A stretch of 64,000 bases of DNA from Pseudomonas kribbensis (lineage in GTDB: Bacteria > Pseudomonadota > Gammaproteobacteria > Pseudomonadales > Pseudomonadaceae). Under the pieces are notes generated by a model, which worked only from the letters and a program-made list of their open reading frames with translations, had not been told where the DNA came from and made no database searches. The stretch is taken from positions 1 to 64,000 of the forward strand of contig NZ_CP029608.1 of the NCBI RefSeq assembly GCF_003352185.1, written 5' to 3'. Shown here piece by piece: positions 48,944 to 58,090 of this stretch (position 1 is the first letter of the stretch; every line of letters starts with the position of its first letter). A program made the translations under genes and the position numbers.

Positions 48944-50275
48944 TCAGTTTTTCGAAACGTCACCGGCCGGCAGTTTTTCCTTGCTGCGCCAGTGCGGCAG
49001 CGAGTTCCAGTAGCGCTGGCCCTTGGCGTCGTCGTACATGCCTTCCCAGCGGGCGATGACCAGTACGGCGAGGGCGTTGCCGATCACGTTCAGGGCGGTA
49101 CGCGCCATGTCCATCACACGGTCGACACCGGCGATGAAGGCCAGGCCTTCCAGCGGAATGCCGACGCTGCCCAGAGTGGCCAGCAGTACCACGAAAGACA
49201 CACCCGGCACGCCGGCGATACCTTTGGAGGTGACCATCAGGGTCAGGACCAACAGCAGTTGCTGGCTGATCGACAGGTCGATGCCGTACAGCTGGGCGAT
49301 GAAGATGGCGGCGATGGACTGGTACAGGGTCGAACCGTCGAGGTTGAACGAGTAACCGGTCGGCACCACGAAGCTGCAGATGGCTTTCGGTGCGCCGTAG
49401 GCTTCCATCTTCTCGATCACGCGCGGCAGCACGGTTTCCGAGGAAGCGGTGGAGTAAGCCAGCACCAGCTCATCCTTGAAGATGCGCATCAGCTTGATCA
49501 CCGAGAAACCGAACATCTTGGCGATCAGGCCCAGCACCACGAAGGCGAAGAAGGCGATGGCGACGTAAACCAGGATTACCAGCTTGGCCAGCGGCAGCAG
49601 CGAGGCGAAACCGAAGTTGGCCACGGTCACCGCGATCAGGGCGAACACGCCGATCGGGGCGTAGTTCATGATCATGTGGGTGACTTTGAACATGCTTTCC
49701 GAGACGCCCTGGAACATCTTCACCAGCGGCTCGCGCAGGTCCGACTGCAGGCTCGACAGACCGAGACCGAACAGCACGGAGAAGAAGATGATCGGCAGCA
49801 TCTCGCCGCGGGCCATGGCCGCGAAGATGTTCGACGGGATCAGGTTGAGGATGGTCTCGATGAACGCGTGTTCATGCTGTACTTCGGCGGCGGTCGCCTG
49901 GTACTTGGAGATGTCCACGGTGCCCAGGGTGCTCATGTCGATGCCGGCACCCGGATGGAACAGGTTGGCCAGCAACAGGCCGACGACGATGGCGATGGTG
50001 GTGACGATTTCGAAGTAGATGATGGTCTTCAGGCCGATACGCCCGAGCTTCTTGGCGTCGCCCACGCCGGCGATGCCGACGATAAGGGAAGAAATGACGA
50101 TCGGGATCACGATCATCTTGATCAGACGGATAAAGATATCGCCTGCCGGTTGCAGGACGTTGCTGATCCACCAGGCCTTTTCGGCACTGAAATGGTTGAG
50201 CAACGCACCGATTGCAATCCCCAATACCAGACCGATGAGGATCTGCCAGGCGAGGCTAAGCTTTGCCTTCTTCAT
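48944..50275 (-). CDS. gltP: Glutamate/aspartate:proton symporter (DAACS family)
   Basis: A 443-aa secondary transporter. The DAACS hallmarks are PTGYSFNLDGSTLYQSIAAIFIAQ, the serine-rich re-entrant loop AYSTASSETVLPRV, and VTSKGIAGVPGVSFVVLLATL. I start at the ATG ending at 50275 (MKKAKLSLAWQI), in preference to one 30 nt upstream. A minus-strand terminator lies about 125 nt before the start (50405-50440), hinting at leader control. It corresponds to PA5479. Confidence 0.93.
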   Translation of the reverse strand: MKKAKLSLAWQILIGLVLGIAIGALLNHFSAEKAWWISNVLQPAGDIFIRLIKMIVIPIVISSLIVGIAGVGDAKKLGRIGLKTIIYFEIVTTIAIVVGLLLANLFHPGAGIDMSTLGTVDISKYQATAAEVQHEHAFIETILNLIPSNIFAAMARGEMLPIIFFSVLFGLGLSSLQSDLREPLVKMFQGVSESMFKVTHMIMNYAPIGVFALIAVTVANFGFASLLPLAKLVILVYVAIAFFAFVVLGLIAKMFGFSVIKLMRIFKDELVLAYSTASSETVLPRVIEKMEAYGAPKAICSFVVPTGYSFNLDGSTLYQSIAAIFIAQLYGIDLSISQQLLLVLTLMVTSKGIAGVPGVSFVVLLATLGSVGIPLEGLAFIAGVDRVMDMARTALNVIGNALAVLVIARWEGMYDDAKGQRYWNSLPHWRSKEKLPAGDVSKN

Positions 50276-50404
50276 ATTCTTTACCCTTACTTGCGTTTGA
50301 CTCAAGGCACATGCAGGAACTGGAACGCTCTTGGCGGAAAAGTCTGTGCATCTGCCTCCGTATAAGGTGCCCCGAAGCGCGTGTTTACGGCTCTCCGGCA
50401 GGCG

Positions 50405-50440
50405 AAAAAAGGCGCAACTATTCCGATGCGGGGTTGCGCC
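50405..50440 (-). terminator. Minus-strand terminator upstream of gltP
   Basis: GGCGCAAC (50433-50440, read on minus) pairs with GTTGCGCC (50411-50418), then TTTTTT (50405-50410). No coding gene ends just before it on that strand, so it may attenuate gltP or end a small RNA. Confidence 0.78.
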
Positions 50441-50945
50441 GTCTAATGCCGTAAACGCCTACCCTATGCCGAATCGGCATGAGCTTTTTTAAATGAAACT
50501 GGCGTCCCAACCGGTTCGAATACGACATTTCGGCAGGCATAAGTGCCGTGAACCGGCCATTACAGCGTAGATTGGTTATTTTTTGAACGAGTGATTTCGA
50601 CGAAAATTTTCCGAAAAAGCCTACGTTTCGAATCTAAAACGCCGACTGGCTTTATCGACTCTTTCTCGATATACGGTCGCGAGGAAACACCGCGAAATGC
50701 TTTTCGCGCGCAGTGTGATCGATAAAAAGATGAGCAGAACGCTCTGGATCAATGTTTTGTCACTTTGAAAGCTCAGCGCAAGTCCGTCGAACCGCTCCGG
50801 GTTGGCGAACTTGCGTCGCAGCTTTTACCCTGACCCGGCCCTCATCGCAGGCACTCCCTGTACCCGTAGGTCACTCCGACTCTGCAACAGTCAGAACGTC
50901 CCGGCCCCCTGGTCATGCACCGGCCTTCCTCGGGCGGGCGCAATG

Positions 50946-50968
50946 GAAGGCAGCTGTCGGCTGCCTTC
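50946..50968 (-). terminator. Hairpin downstream of ivy
   Basis: gaaggcagc (50946-50954) and gctgccttc (50960-50968) form a 9-bp stem 4 nt past the ivy stop. There is no T tract. Confidence 0.55.
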
Positions 50969-50972
50969 ATGT

Positions 50973-51437
50973 TCAATACCAGTTCGGATCTTTTTTCAGC
51001 GTTTCCATCAACAGATCCTGCATGCCCTGATCGGGTTTGCCGAGGAAGCGGTAGGTGGCATGTCGCGTGGGCGACTTGTCGGCCGGCAATCCTTCGGGCA
51101 CATCGACCAGCATGGCGTAAGCGTGTTTCTTGTCGAAGCTGAACGCGACGATCAAGCGGTGGTTGAGGCATTTGTCCTGCGATTCGCAGAGCGGCCCGAC
51201 CAGATACTTGTCGCCGTCTTCAGTGACGGCATTCATCTGTTGGTCCGGCGTACCGGAGAGGTTCATCACCCATTCCGGCAGGCGTTCTTCCTTCTTCACC
51301 ACGCCTTCCCAGGTTTCCCTGTAGTGCGGGTCTGAACTCAGCAGCTCGTTGACCCGCGTCTGGCCATCATTGGCCGCCATCGCCATGGCACTACCGCCCA
51401 GAAGCAGGGCGGCTGCCAGTGTCTTTAAAGCACTCAT
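50973..51437 (-). CDS. Ivy-type lysozyme inhibitor, periplasmic
   Basis: A 154-aa protein with signal peptide MSALKTLAAALLLGGSAMAMA. The mature part has the Ivy-like WEGVVKKEERLPEWV and a disulfide loop CESQDKC followed by LIVAFSFDKKHAYAMLVD. This corresponds to the C-x-x-x-x-C inhibitory loop that enters the lysozyme active site; the canonical His of the loop is not seen. It corresponds to PA5481. The ATG ending at 51437 lies 2 nt after the upstream DUF1328 gene, forming an operon. Confidence 0.78.
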   Translation of the reverse strand: MSALKTLAAALLLGGSAMAMAANDGQTRVNELLSSDPHYRETWEGVVKKEERLPEWVMNLSGTPDQQMNAVTEDGDKYLVGPLCESQDKCLNHRLIVAFSFDKKHAYAMLVDVPEGLPADKSPTRHATYRFLGKPDQGMQDLLMETLKKDPNWY

Positions 51438-51439
51438 GG

Positions 51440-51625
<186 letters not shown>

Positions 51626-51671
51626 TTAGGGGTGTTGCCGGTCTCGGCGCAGCGGCGCCCAGATTCGTGGA

Positions 51672-51956
51672 TCAGAAAACCCAGCGTTCTTCGCGTGGCA
51701 TGTCGCCCAGCGGCTGCGGCTGGTCGACATCCATCATGCGCATCGCGCCGTTGTCGGCCTGGCTGCTGCTGACGGCACTGAAGTGCGTTTGCGTTGCGTG
51801 CTGCATCGAAATCAGGGGCTCGGGTTGCTGACTCTGTTCCCAGCGCTGGTATTGCTGGCAGGCGATCAGGGTGATCAGCAGCGCAAGTGCGCCAAACAGA
51901 GCCTGCTGCAGGTGCAGTGGCGAGATACGCATTTGGGCGGCACGTTGGCGAGTCAT
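51672..51956 (-). CDS. Hypothetical single-pass membrane protein
   Basis: A 94-aa protein with one membrane segment (ALFGALALLITLIAC, about 20-34), a short N-terminal basic region and a Gln/Ser/Met-rich tail ending in REERWVF. The ATG ends at 51956, with GAGGA upstream. I recognise no domain. It probably shares a transcript with the DUF1328 and ivy genes (67-nt gap). Confidence 0.65.
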   Translation of the reverse strand: MTRQRAAQMRISPLHLQQALFGALALLITLIACQQYQRWEQSQQPEPLISMQHATQTHFSAVSSSQADNGAMRMMDVDQPQPLGDMPREERWVF

Positions 51957-52383
51957 CCTGGGTTCCTCACTCTTATTCGGTTAGGGCAGTGCATATCTGC
52001 CCGGGCTGAGAGAGGTATTGCAGCCTGCATGCCAGCTTTTTTGTTTTAAAAAAACCAATAAAATCAGATAGTTACAAACGTAATGAGAAATCAGGACGAC
52101 GCATCCTGCACGATGGCTCATCCACGGTCGTGCGAAATGCACGAATGTTTCGTAGGAGAAATCATTCTTTTTGAATTGAGAGCAGGGTGCGGATGTCAGA
52201 AAAGGAAGCAGGCAAATGCCTGTAAAACGCCGTTTGTTTAAAAAATCAACAAAATCAGTGAATTAGCCGTGAGGGCAGGAGAGAGCTACCCTGCTATGAC
52301 TGGAATCGATCAGAATCAACCATGCAACTTGCCCGATTTTTCCGGGACTAACCCAAGACATTCACTTATGGAGCGTAGGAAAA
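51957..52383. other. Upstream region of algB
   Basis: These 427 nt are AT-rich and hold no recognisable gene. They include the divergent promoters for the small membrane protein gene and algB; I cannot fix -10/-35 elements. Confidence 0.5.
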
Positions 52384-53730
52384 ATGGAATCAGCCACTGA
52401 GCATCAAGGCCGCATTCTGCTGGTGGACGATGAATCCGCCATCCTGCGAACCTTCCGTTATTGCCTCGAAGACGAAGGCTATACGGTTGCCACCGCCAAC
52501 AGCGCGGCCCAGGCCGATGCGCTGTTGCAGCGTCAGGTGTTCGACCTGTGCTTCCTCGATCTGCGCCTCGGCGAAGACAATGGTCTCGACGTGCTGGCGC
52601 AGATGCGCATCCAGGCGCCGTGGATGCGGGTGGTGATCGTCACCGCGCATTCGGCTGTCGATACGGCGGTGGACGCGATTCAGGCGGGCGCCGCCGACTA
52701 TCTGGTCAAACCGTGCAGCCCTGACCAGTTGCGCCTGGCGACCGCCAAGCAGCTTGAAGTCCGCCAGTTGTCTGCGCGTCTGGAAGCCCTCGAAGGCGAG
52801 ATCCGCAAACCCAAGGACGGTCTCGATTCCCACAGCCCGGCGATGAAAGTCGTACTGGAAACCGCGCGGCAAGTGGCGAGTACCGACGCCAATATCCTGA
52901 TCCTCGGCGAGTCCGGCACCGGTAAAGGTGAGCTGGCCCGGGCGATTCACGGCTGGAGCAAGCGCGAGAAGAAATCCTGCGTCACCATCAATTGCCCGTC
53001 GCTGACCGCCGAGCTGATGGAAAGCGAGCTGTTCGGTCACAGCCGCGGCGCGTTCACCGGGGCCAGCGAAAGCACCTTGGGCCGGGTCAATCAGGCCGAT
53101 GGCGGCACGCTGTTTCTCGACGAGATCGGCGATTTTCCACTGACATTGCAGCCAAAGTTGCTGCGATTCATTCAGGACAAGGAATACGAACGGGTAGGGG
53201 ACCCAGTCACCCGCCGCGCCGATGTGCGCATCCTCGCGGCCACCAACCTCAACCTTGAAGACATGGTGCGCGACGGTCGTTTCCGCGAAGACCTGCTTTA
53301 TCGCCTGAACGTCATCACTCTCCATCTGCCACCGCTGCGCGAGCGAGCCGAAGACATCCTGACCCTGGCTGACCGCTTCCTCGCCCGTTTCGTGAAGGAA
53401 TATGCCCGTCCGGCCCGTGGCTTCAGCGACGAGGCCCGGGAAGCACTGTTGGGTTACCGCTGGCCCGGCAACATCCGCGAGCTGCGCAACGTGGTCGAGC
53501 GTGCGAGCATCATTTGCCCGCAGGAGCGTGTGGAAATCAGCCACCTCGGCATGGCCGAGCAACCCGCCAACAACGCGCCGCGCGTCGGTGCGGCCTTGAG
53601 CCTCGACGAGCTGGAGAAAGCCCACATCGGCGCGGTGCTGGCGACTGCCGGAACCCTCGACCAGGCTGCCAAGACTCTGGGGATCGACGCCTCGACCCTG
53701 TATCGCAAGCGCAAGCAGTACAACCTGTGA
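52384..53730 (+). CDS. algB: NtrC-family response regulator AlgB
   Basis: A 448-aa sigma54-type regulator known in P. aeruginosa for alginate control and, with KinB and a bacteriophytochrome, light responses. The receiver has D59 (LCFLDLRLG) and K109. The AAA+ domain has Walker A GESGTGKG (175-182), GAFTGA (222-227) and Walker B GGTLFLDEIG. A Fis-type HTH ends the protein (LDQAAKTLGIDASTLYRKRKQY). The GAFTGA loop is intact. It lies 10 nt upstream of kinB. Confidence 0.95.
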   Translation: MESATEHQGRILLVDDESAILRTFRYCLEDEGYTVATANSAAQADALLQRQVFDLCFLDLRLGEDNGLDVLAQMRIQAPWMRVVIVTAHSAVDTAVDAIQAGAADYLVKPCSPDQLRLATAKQLEVRQLSARLEALEGEIRKPKDGLDSHSPAMKVVLETARQVASTDANILILGESGTGKGELARAIHGWSKREKKSCVTINCPSLTAELMESELFGHSRGAFTGASESTLGRVNQADGGTLFLDEIGDFPLTLQPKLLRFIQDKEYERVGDPVTRRADVRILAATNLNLEDMVRDGRFREDLLYRLNVITLHLPPLRERAEDILTLADRFLARFVKEYARPARGFSDEAREALLGYRWPGNIRELRNVVERASIICPQERVEISHLGMAEQPANNAPRVGAALSLDELEKAHIGAVLATAGTLDQAAKTLGIDASTLYRKRKQYNL

Positions 53731-53740
53731 GCGCCCGCCG

Positions 53741-55531
53741 ATGAAACTGGCGATGAAGTTGCGGACCCGCTTGTTCCTGAGCATTTCCGCGCTGATCACC
53801 GTGGCCTTGCTCGGGCTGATGCTCGGGCTGGTCAGCGTGATGCAAATGGCCGGTACTCAGGAGGCGTTGATCCGCAACAACTTCGTCACCCTCGATCTGG
53901 GCCTCAAACTGCGCCAGACCCTGGGCGATCAACTGATCATGATGCTTGCCGAGAAGCCCGATCCGGTGGCCTTCGAAGCGTCCAAGCAGCATTACTTTGA
54001 ACTGCTCGACGAGGGCATCGCCCAGGAACAGAAGGACGACGGGCGCCAATACGGGTTCAGTCAGGCCAAGGCGGATTATCTGAATTTCCTTCAGGCGTTC
54101 GATGTGTCCCGCGACCCGGCTGCGGCCCTGAGCGGTAGCGGCGATCTGCGCGAGCGCTTCAACACCCTGCGCAACGGCTTGATCGCTGAACACAAGCACG
54201 CACTGGATAACATCAACTCCGTACAACACGCCGCCCGCGACCGGGCCTTGCTGATTGCCGGCCTGCTCGGGCTGGTGGGGCTGGCGGTGCTGATCATCGG
54301 CTTCATTACCGCCCAAGGGATCGCCCGCCGGTTCGGTTCGCCGATCGAGGCGCTGGCGAAAGCGGCGGACAACATCGGCCAGGGCAATTTCGAAGTGACC
54401 CTGCCGGTGTCCTCGGCCATGGAAATCAACCTGCTGACCCGGCGTTTCGGGCTGATGGCCGAAGCGCTGCGCGAGCATCAGGCGACCAATGTCGATGAAC
54501 TGCTGGCCGGCCAGCAACGTTTGCAGGCCGTGCTCGACAGCATCGATGACGGTTTGTTGATGATCGACCGTCAGGGGCATCTGGAGCACTTGAACCCGGT
54601 GGCACAACGGCAATTGGGCTGGGACAGTGACCGCTTTGGCGAAGGCCTGGGCACCGCGCTCCAGCGTCCGGAACTGGATGCGCAGCTGCAACTGGTGCTG
54701 CGCGGCGGAACCCTTGAGCGCGCGCCGGAAGACTTGAGCATCGAGGTCGACGGCGAGTCGCGGCTGCTGACCTACAGCCTGACCCCGGTCAGCCACACCC
54801 AGGGGCATATCCTTGGTGCAGTGATGGTGCTGCACGACGTCACCGAACAGCGCGCGTTCGAGCGGGTGCGCAGCGAATTCGTATTGCGTGCCTCCCACGA
54901 ACTGCGCACGCCAGTGACCGGCATGCACATGGCGTTCGGGCTGTTTCGCGAACGGGCGAAGTTTCCGGCGGAATCCCGCGAGTCGGATCTGCTCGACACG
55001 GTCAATGAAGAAATGCAGCGCCTGATGCAGTTGATCAACGACCTTCTGAACTTCTCACGCTATCAGAGCGGTTTGCAGAAACTCACGCTGGCGCCGTGCT
55101 CCATCGAGGATTTGCTGGTTCAGGCGCAATCGCGTTTTGCCGACACGGCGGCGCAGAAGGGCGTGGCATTGAATGTCGAGGTACAGAGTCCGTTACCGCG
55201 CTTGCAGGCCGATCAGGCCCAGCTGGATCGGGTGCTGGACAACCTGATCGACAACGCCTTGCGCCATACGGCCCGTGACGGCCTGATCCGTTTGCAGGCA
55301 CGCCGGCATGGCGAGCGGGTGATCATCAGCGTCGAAGACAATGGCGAAGGCATCGCCTACGGTCAGCAGGGGCGAATTTTCGAGCCGTTCGTCCAGGTCG
55401 GACGCAAGAAGGGTGGGGCCGGACTCGGGCTGGCGCTGTGCAAGGAAATCGTCCAGCTGCATGGCGGGCGGATGGGCGTCTATTCGCGGCCGGGGCAGGG
55501 CACGCAGTTCTACATGGCGCTGGCGGTCTAG
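53741..55531 (+). CDS. kinB: Sensor kinase/phosphatase KinB
   Basis: A 596-aa inner-membrane sensor paired with AlgB. TM1 (about 11-35), a helical periplasmic domain (40-165), TM2 (169-190), HAMP, a PAS domain (about 258-370), then HisKA with H386 (LRASHELRTPVTG) and a HATPase with NLIDNALRH, DNGEG and KGGAGLGLAL. In P. aeruginosa KinB mainly acts as a phosphatase of AlgB. Its stop overlaps that of the convergent EAL gene by 3 nt (55528-55531). Confidence 0.95.
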   Translation: MKLAMKLRTRLFLSISALITVALLGLMLGLVSVMQMAGTQEALIRNNFVTLDLGLKLRQTLGDQLIMMLAEKPDPVAFEASKQHYFELLDEGIAQEQKDDGRQYGFSQAKADYLNFLQAFDVSRDPAAALSGSGDLRERFNTLRNGLIAEHKHALDNINSVQHAARDRALLIAGLLGLVGLAVLIIGFITAQGIARRFGSPIEALAKAADNIGQGNFEVTLPVSSAMEINLLTRRFGLMAEALREHQATNVDELLAGQQRLQAVLDSIDDGLLMIDRQGHLEHLNPVAQRQLGWDSDRFGEGLGTALQRPELDAQLQLVLRGGTLERAPEDLSIEVDGESRLLTYSLTPVSHTQGHILGAVMVLHDVTEQRAFERVRSEFVLRASHELRTPVTGMHMAFGLFRERAKFPAESRESDLLDTVNEEMQRLMQLINDLLNFSRYQSGLQKLTLAPCSIEDLLVQAQSRFADTAAQKGVALNVEVQSPLPRLQADQAQLDRVLDNLIDNALRHTARDGLIRLQARRHGERVIISVEDNGEGIAYGQQGRIFEPFVQVGRKKGGAGLGLALCKEIVQLHGGRMGVYSRPGQGTQFYMALAV

Positions 55532-57141
55532 GCTTCGTCGTCCATCCGGCGGCCGGCGAGTCGCCGTCCTCGAGTGATCAGTTCAATGAATTGCACGGCG
55601 CTCAAGGCATGGGCGAACAGCCAGCCCTGGCCGAACTTCACGCCTTCACTGCTGAGCAGCGCCGCCTGGGATTCATGCTCGATACCTTCAGCGATCACTT
55701 TCAGATCCAGTGCCTGGGCCATGTGAATGATGTGCGGCGCGACACCGCTGCTGGCCGCGTCATGGCCGAGGGCGTCGATGAAGGCTTTGTCGATTTTCAG
55801 GCAGTCCACCGGCAGGGTCTGCAGGTAGGCGAGGCTGCAATAGCCGGTGCCGAAATCGTCGATCAGCACTTGATGACCGACATCACGCAGCGCTTGCAGG
55901 TTTTCCCGTGCGACCACCACATCAATCAGCCCGCGCTCGGTCACTTCAAACGCAATCTGCCGCGCTGCCACCCGGTGCAGGCTCAGTAGCCGCGCCATGA
56001 CCTGGCCGATGCGCGGCACCATCACATCGCATGCCGCCAGGTTCACCGAGATGTACAACTGCGGATTGGCTCGCAGCAGTTGGCCCAGTTGTTCGAGCAG
56101 GCGCTGGAGGACGAAGTCGGTCATCTGGCGGATCTGCCCGGTGTTTTCCGCCATCGGGATGAACAGGTCGGGACTGGTCAGCGTGCCGTCCGGCCGGCGC
56201 CAGCGCAGCAAGGCTTCGGCGCCGACGCAGTTGCGGCTGTCGAGATCGAAGATCGGTTGATACAGCACCTGCAACTCGCCCCGGCGGATCGCTCCGTGAA
56301 GCTCGGCGTCCAGAGACTGACGCTGGCGCACGATCCAGAACACCAGAACGCCCACCAGCGCCCCGAGTACCAGACAGAACGGCACCATCCACCACCACAG
56401 CTCCGGAATGTGCATGCCCGTGCGCGGACTGATCAGCACCAGCTGATATTCCGGGTTGTCGGTGGGCATGCGATAGATCAGACGCGTCTGGGTGACTTGC
56501 AACGCGTCAGTGGATTTAGGTGGCCACGGCTCAGTGGGTGGCCAGGCCTGTGGCACGCCGAGCACCGGAATCGCCCGGGTCCCGTGATCCAGCACCACCA
56601 GCAGGCTGCTGTCGGGAGACAGGTCGACCATGTCGGTCAGATGCCCGCGTGAGGTGGCCACGCGAAAGTTGCCGCGGCCGAGCATCAGCGCCGCGCGGTT
56701 CTCATCGGGTTCGGTGGTGGTGTTCAGCCAGTAGCTGTAGGTCGGGCCCTTGATGTCCGGCGGGCGGACGACTGACAGGCCTTCCTGGCGCGGGCGGTTG
56801 GAGCAGATGCGCGAGTCATCCATGTAGGCGGCTTCATAGACGAAGCGATAGTTGAAGGTCACTTGCTGCAGCGTGGCGATCATTTCGTCATCGCAACTGC
56901 GCAGGGGCTGGGCCTCGAGGTCGTCGAGGCTTTCACGCAACTGGCCGAACAATTGCTCGAGGCGAGCCAGGAAGCGCTCGCCTTGGGCATTCATTTCCTG
57001 GCTTTCACTCTGTTCGACCTGATGCATGGCCACGAACAGCCCGCCGGTGATCAACAGGCCTGCACTGAGGACAGCCGCCAGCATCGCCAGAAACCACGGA
57101 CGATAAAACCAGCTACGCAGCGTCTCTCGGGTAGCAACCAT
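55528..57141 (-). CDS. c-di-GMP phosphodiesterase with periplasmic CSS-type sensor and EAL domain
   Basis: A 537-aa protein: TM1 (WFLAMLAAVLSAGLLITGGLFVAMH), a periplasmic domain with Cys residues (RSCDDEMI, RICSNRP) like CSS-motif sensors, TM2 (MVPFCLVLGALVGVLVFWIV), then an EAL domain. Catalytic motifs are intact: GAEALLRW, SVNLAACD, IDDFGTGYCSL, KIDKAFID and AEGIEHE. Redox-sensitive periplasmic cysteines, linked to DsbA-type control in this class, may regulate it. No GGDEF domain. Confidence 0.88.
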   Translation of the reverse strand: MVATRETLRSWFYRPWFLAMLAAVLSAGLLITGGLFVAMHQVEQSESQEMNAQGERFLARLEQLFGQLRESLDDLEAQPLRSCDDEMIATLQQVTFNYRFVYEAAYMDDSRICSNRPRQEGLSVVRPPDIKGPTYSYWLNTTTEPDENRAALMLGRGNFRVATSRGHLTDMVDLSPDSSLLVVLDHGTRAIPVLGVPQAWPPTEPWPPKSTDALQVTQTRLIYRMPTDNPEYQLVLISPRTGMHIPELWWWMVPFCLVLGALVGVLVFWIVRQRQSLDAELHGAIRRGELQVLYQPIFDLDSRNCVGAEALLRWRRPDGTLTSPDLFIPMAENTGQIRQMTDFVLQRLLEQLGQLLRANPQLYISVNLAACDVMVPRIGQVMARLLSLHRVAARQIAFEVTERGLIDVVVARENLQALRDVGHQVLIDDFGTGYCSLAYLQTLPVDCLKIDKAFIDALGHDAASSGVAPHIIHMAQALDLKVIAEGIEHESQAALLSSEGVKFGQGWLFAHALSAVQFIELITRGRRLAGRRMDDEA

Positions 57142-57215
57142 ATGGATATCCGAAGAATTACCAATGAGTTATAGCTGCTGATTGCGTTTTCGCCCTGACC
57201 GTCGGGCGGGCGTCA

Positions 57216-57995
57216 TTATTTTGTCTGATTCAGCACCAGCAGCAACGCTGCCGTTTGCGCATCCGGAGTACCGTCGAAGCGGGAAGGGCGGAAGTGCATC
57301 TGGAAGGCTGCGAGGACATGGCGGGTCGCGACGTCCAGCTCGCCGTTCTGCGGCGTTGCGTAGCCCAGGCGCGCCAGTTGCGCCTGGAACCAGCTGATGC
57401 TCGGCAGCTCGACGTCGAATCGCACTTGCTGGCGGGCGACGGCTTGCTCATCTGGCCACAAGCCAAGGCCTTCGGCAGCCAGGCGCTTCCACGGGAACAA
57501 CGGGCCCGGATCAAGCTTGCGCAGCGGTGCGATATCGCTGTGGCCGATGATGTGGTCCGGGCTGATGCCGTTGCGTTTGCTGATGTCCTTGAGCAGGACG
57601 ATCAGCGACTGTACCTGGGCTTCGCTGTACGGAAACCACACGCGTCCGGTCGGAGTGTCCTTGAAGCCCGGGTTGACGATTTCGATGCCGATGGAGCTTG
57701 AGTTGAGCCAGGTACGGCCTTGCCATTCACTTTCGCCGGCATGCCAGGCGCGCAGGTTTTCGTCCATCAGCTTGTAGATCGTGCCTTTCTTGTCGTCGCC
57801 GATCAGGTAGTGGCTGCTGACTTCACCGTGGGTCAGCAGTTGCAGCGAACGCTCGAGGGAGGCGGAGGTGTAATGCACGATCACGAACTGCGCGCGGCTG
57901 TCGTGATTGGCAGAAGGATGGCTGGTGTCGTAGCGCGGTCCGCTGGCACAACCGGCCAGAATGAGCAGCGACGTGATGAGGGCAAGGAATTTCAT
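57216..57995 (-). CDS. ampDh2: N-acetylmuramoyl-L-alanine amidase AmpDh2-like lipoprotein
   Basis: A 259-aa Amidase_2 zinc enzyme that cleaves the MurNAc-L-Ala bond. The lipobox LAGC is at the N-terminus (LLILAGCASG). Zinc-site residues lie in FVIVHYTSASLERS (H), GHSDIAPLRKLDPGPLFPW (H, D) and IGIEIVN (E). A C-terminal peptidoglycan-binding-like segment follows. It corresponds to PA5485, involved in cell-wall turnover and AmpC induction. Confidence 0.9.
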   Translation of the reverse strand: MKFLALITSLLILAGCASGPRYDTSHPSANHDSRAQFVIVHYTSASLERSLQLLTHGEVSSHYLIGDDKKGTIYKLMDENLRAWHAGESEWQGRTWLNSSSIGIEIVNPGFKDTPTGRVWFPYSEAQVQSLIVLLKDISKRNGISPDHIIGHSDIAPLRKLDPGPLFPWKRLAAEGLGLWPDEQAVARQQVRFDVELPSISWFQAQLARLGYATPQNGELDVATRHVLAAFQMHFRPSRFDGTPDAQTAALLLVLNQTK

Positions 57996-58090
57996 GGCAG
58001 TACACGCAAGTCAGTAATGCAACAGTGTAACGTACTGACCTGCGTGCGAACGGCAAAAGGGCTGATTTAAATGAAATGGAACAATTGTCT

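Larger units (their letters stand above)
50276..50972. other. Non-coding region between gltP and ivy
   Basis: About 700 nt with no convincing gene on either strand; candidate frames here lack family character and good start sites. Visible elements are a minus-strand terminator (50405-50440), a hairpin after ivy (50946-50968) and a 7-bp inverted repeat (50777-50783 with 50809-50815). A small RNA or a long gltP leader is possible. Confidence 0.6.

Noticed and set aside
48350..50365. 671-codon plus-strand frame over gltP
   Set aside because: Antisense to gltP and the SpmAB-like gene; composition is non-protein-like.
50466..50490. atgccgaatcggcat plus T run as a plus-strand terminator
   Set aside because: The palindrome leaves only a 5-bp stem with a minimal loop, and there is no plus-strand gene before it.
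50802..51335. 177-codon plus-strand frame near ivy
   Set aside because: It is mostly antisense to ivy and has no recognisable family; the minus-strand ivy with signal peptide and Cys loop is convincing.
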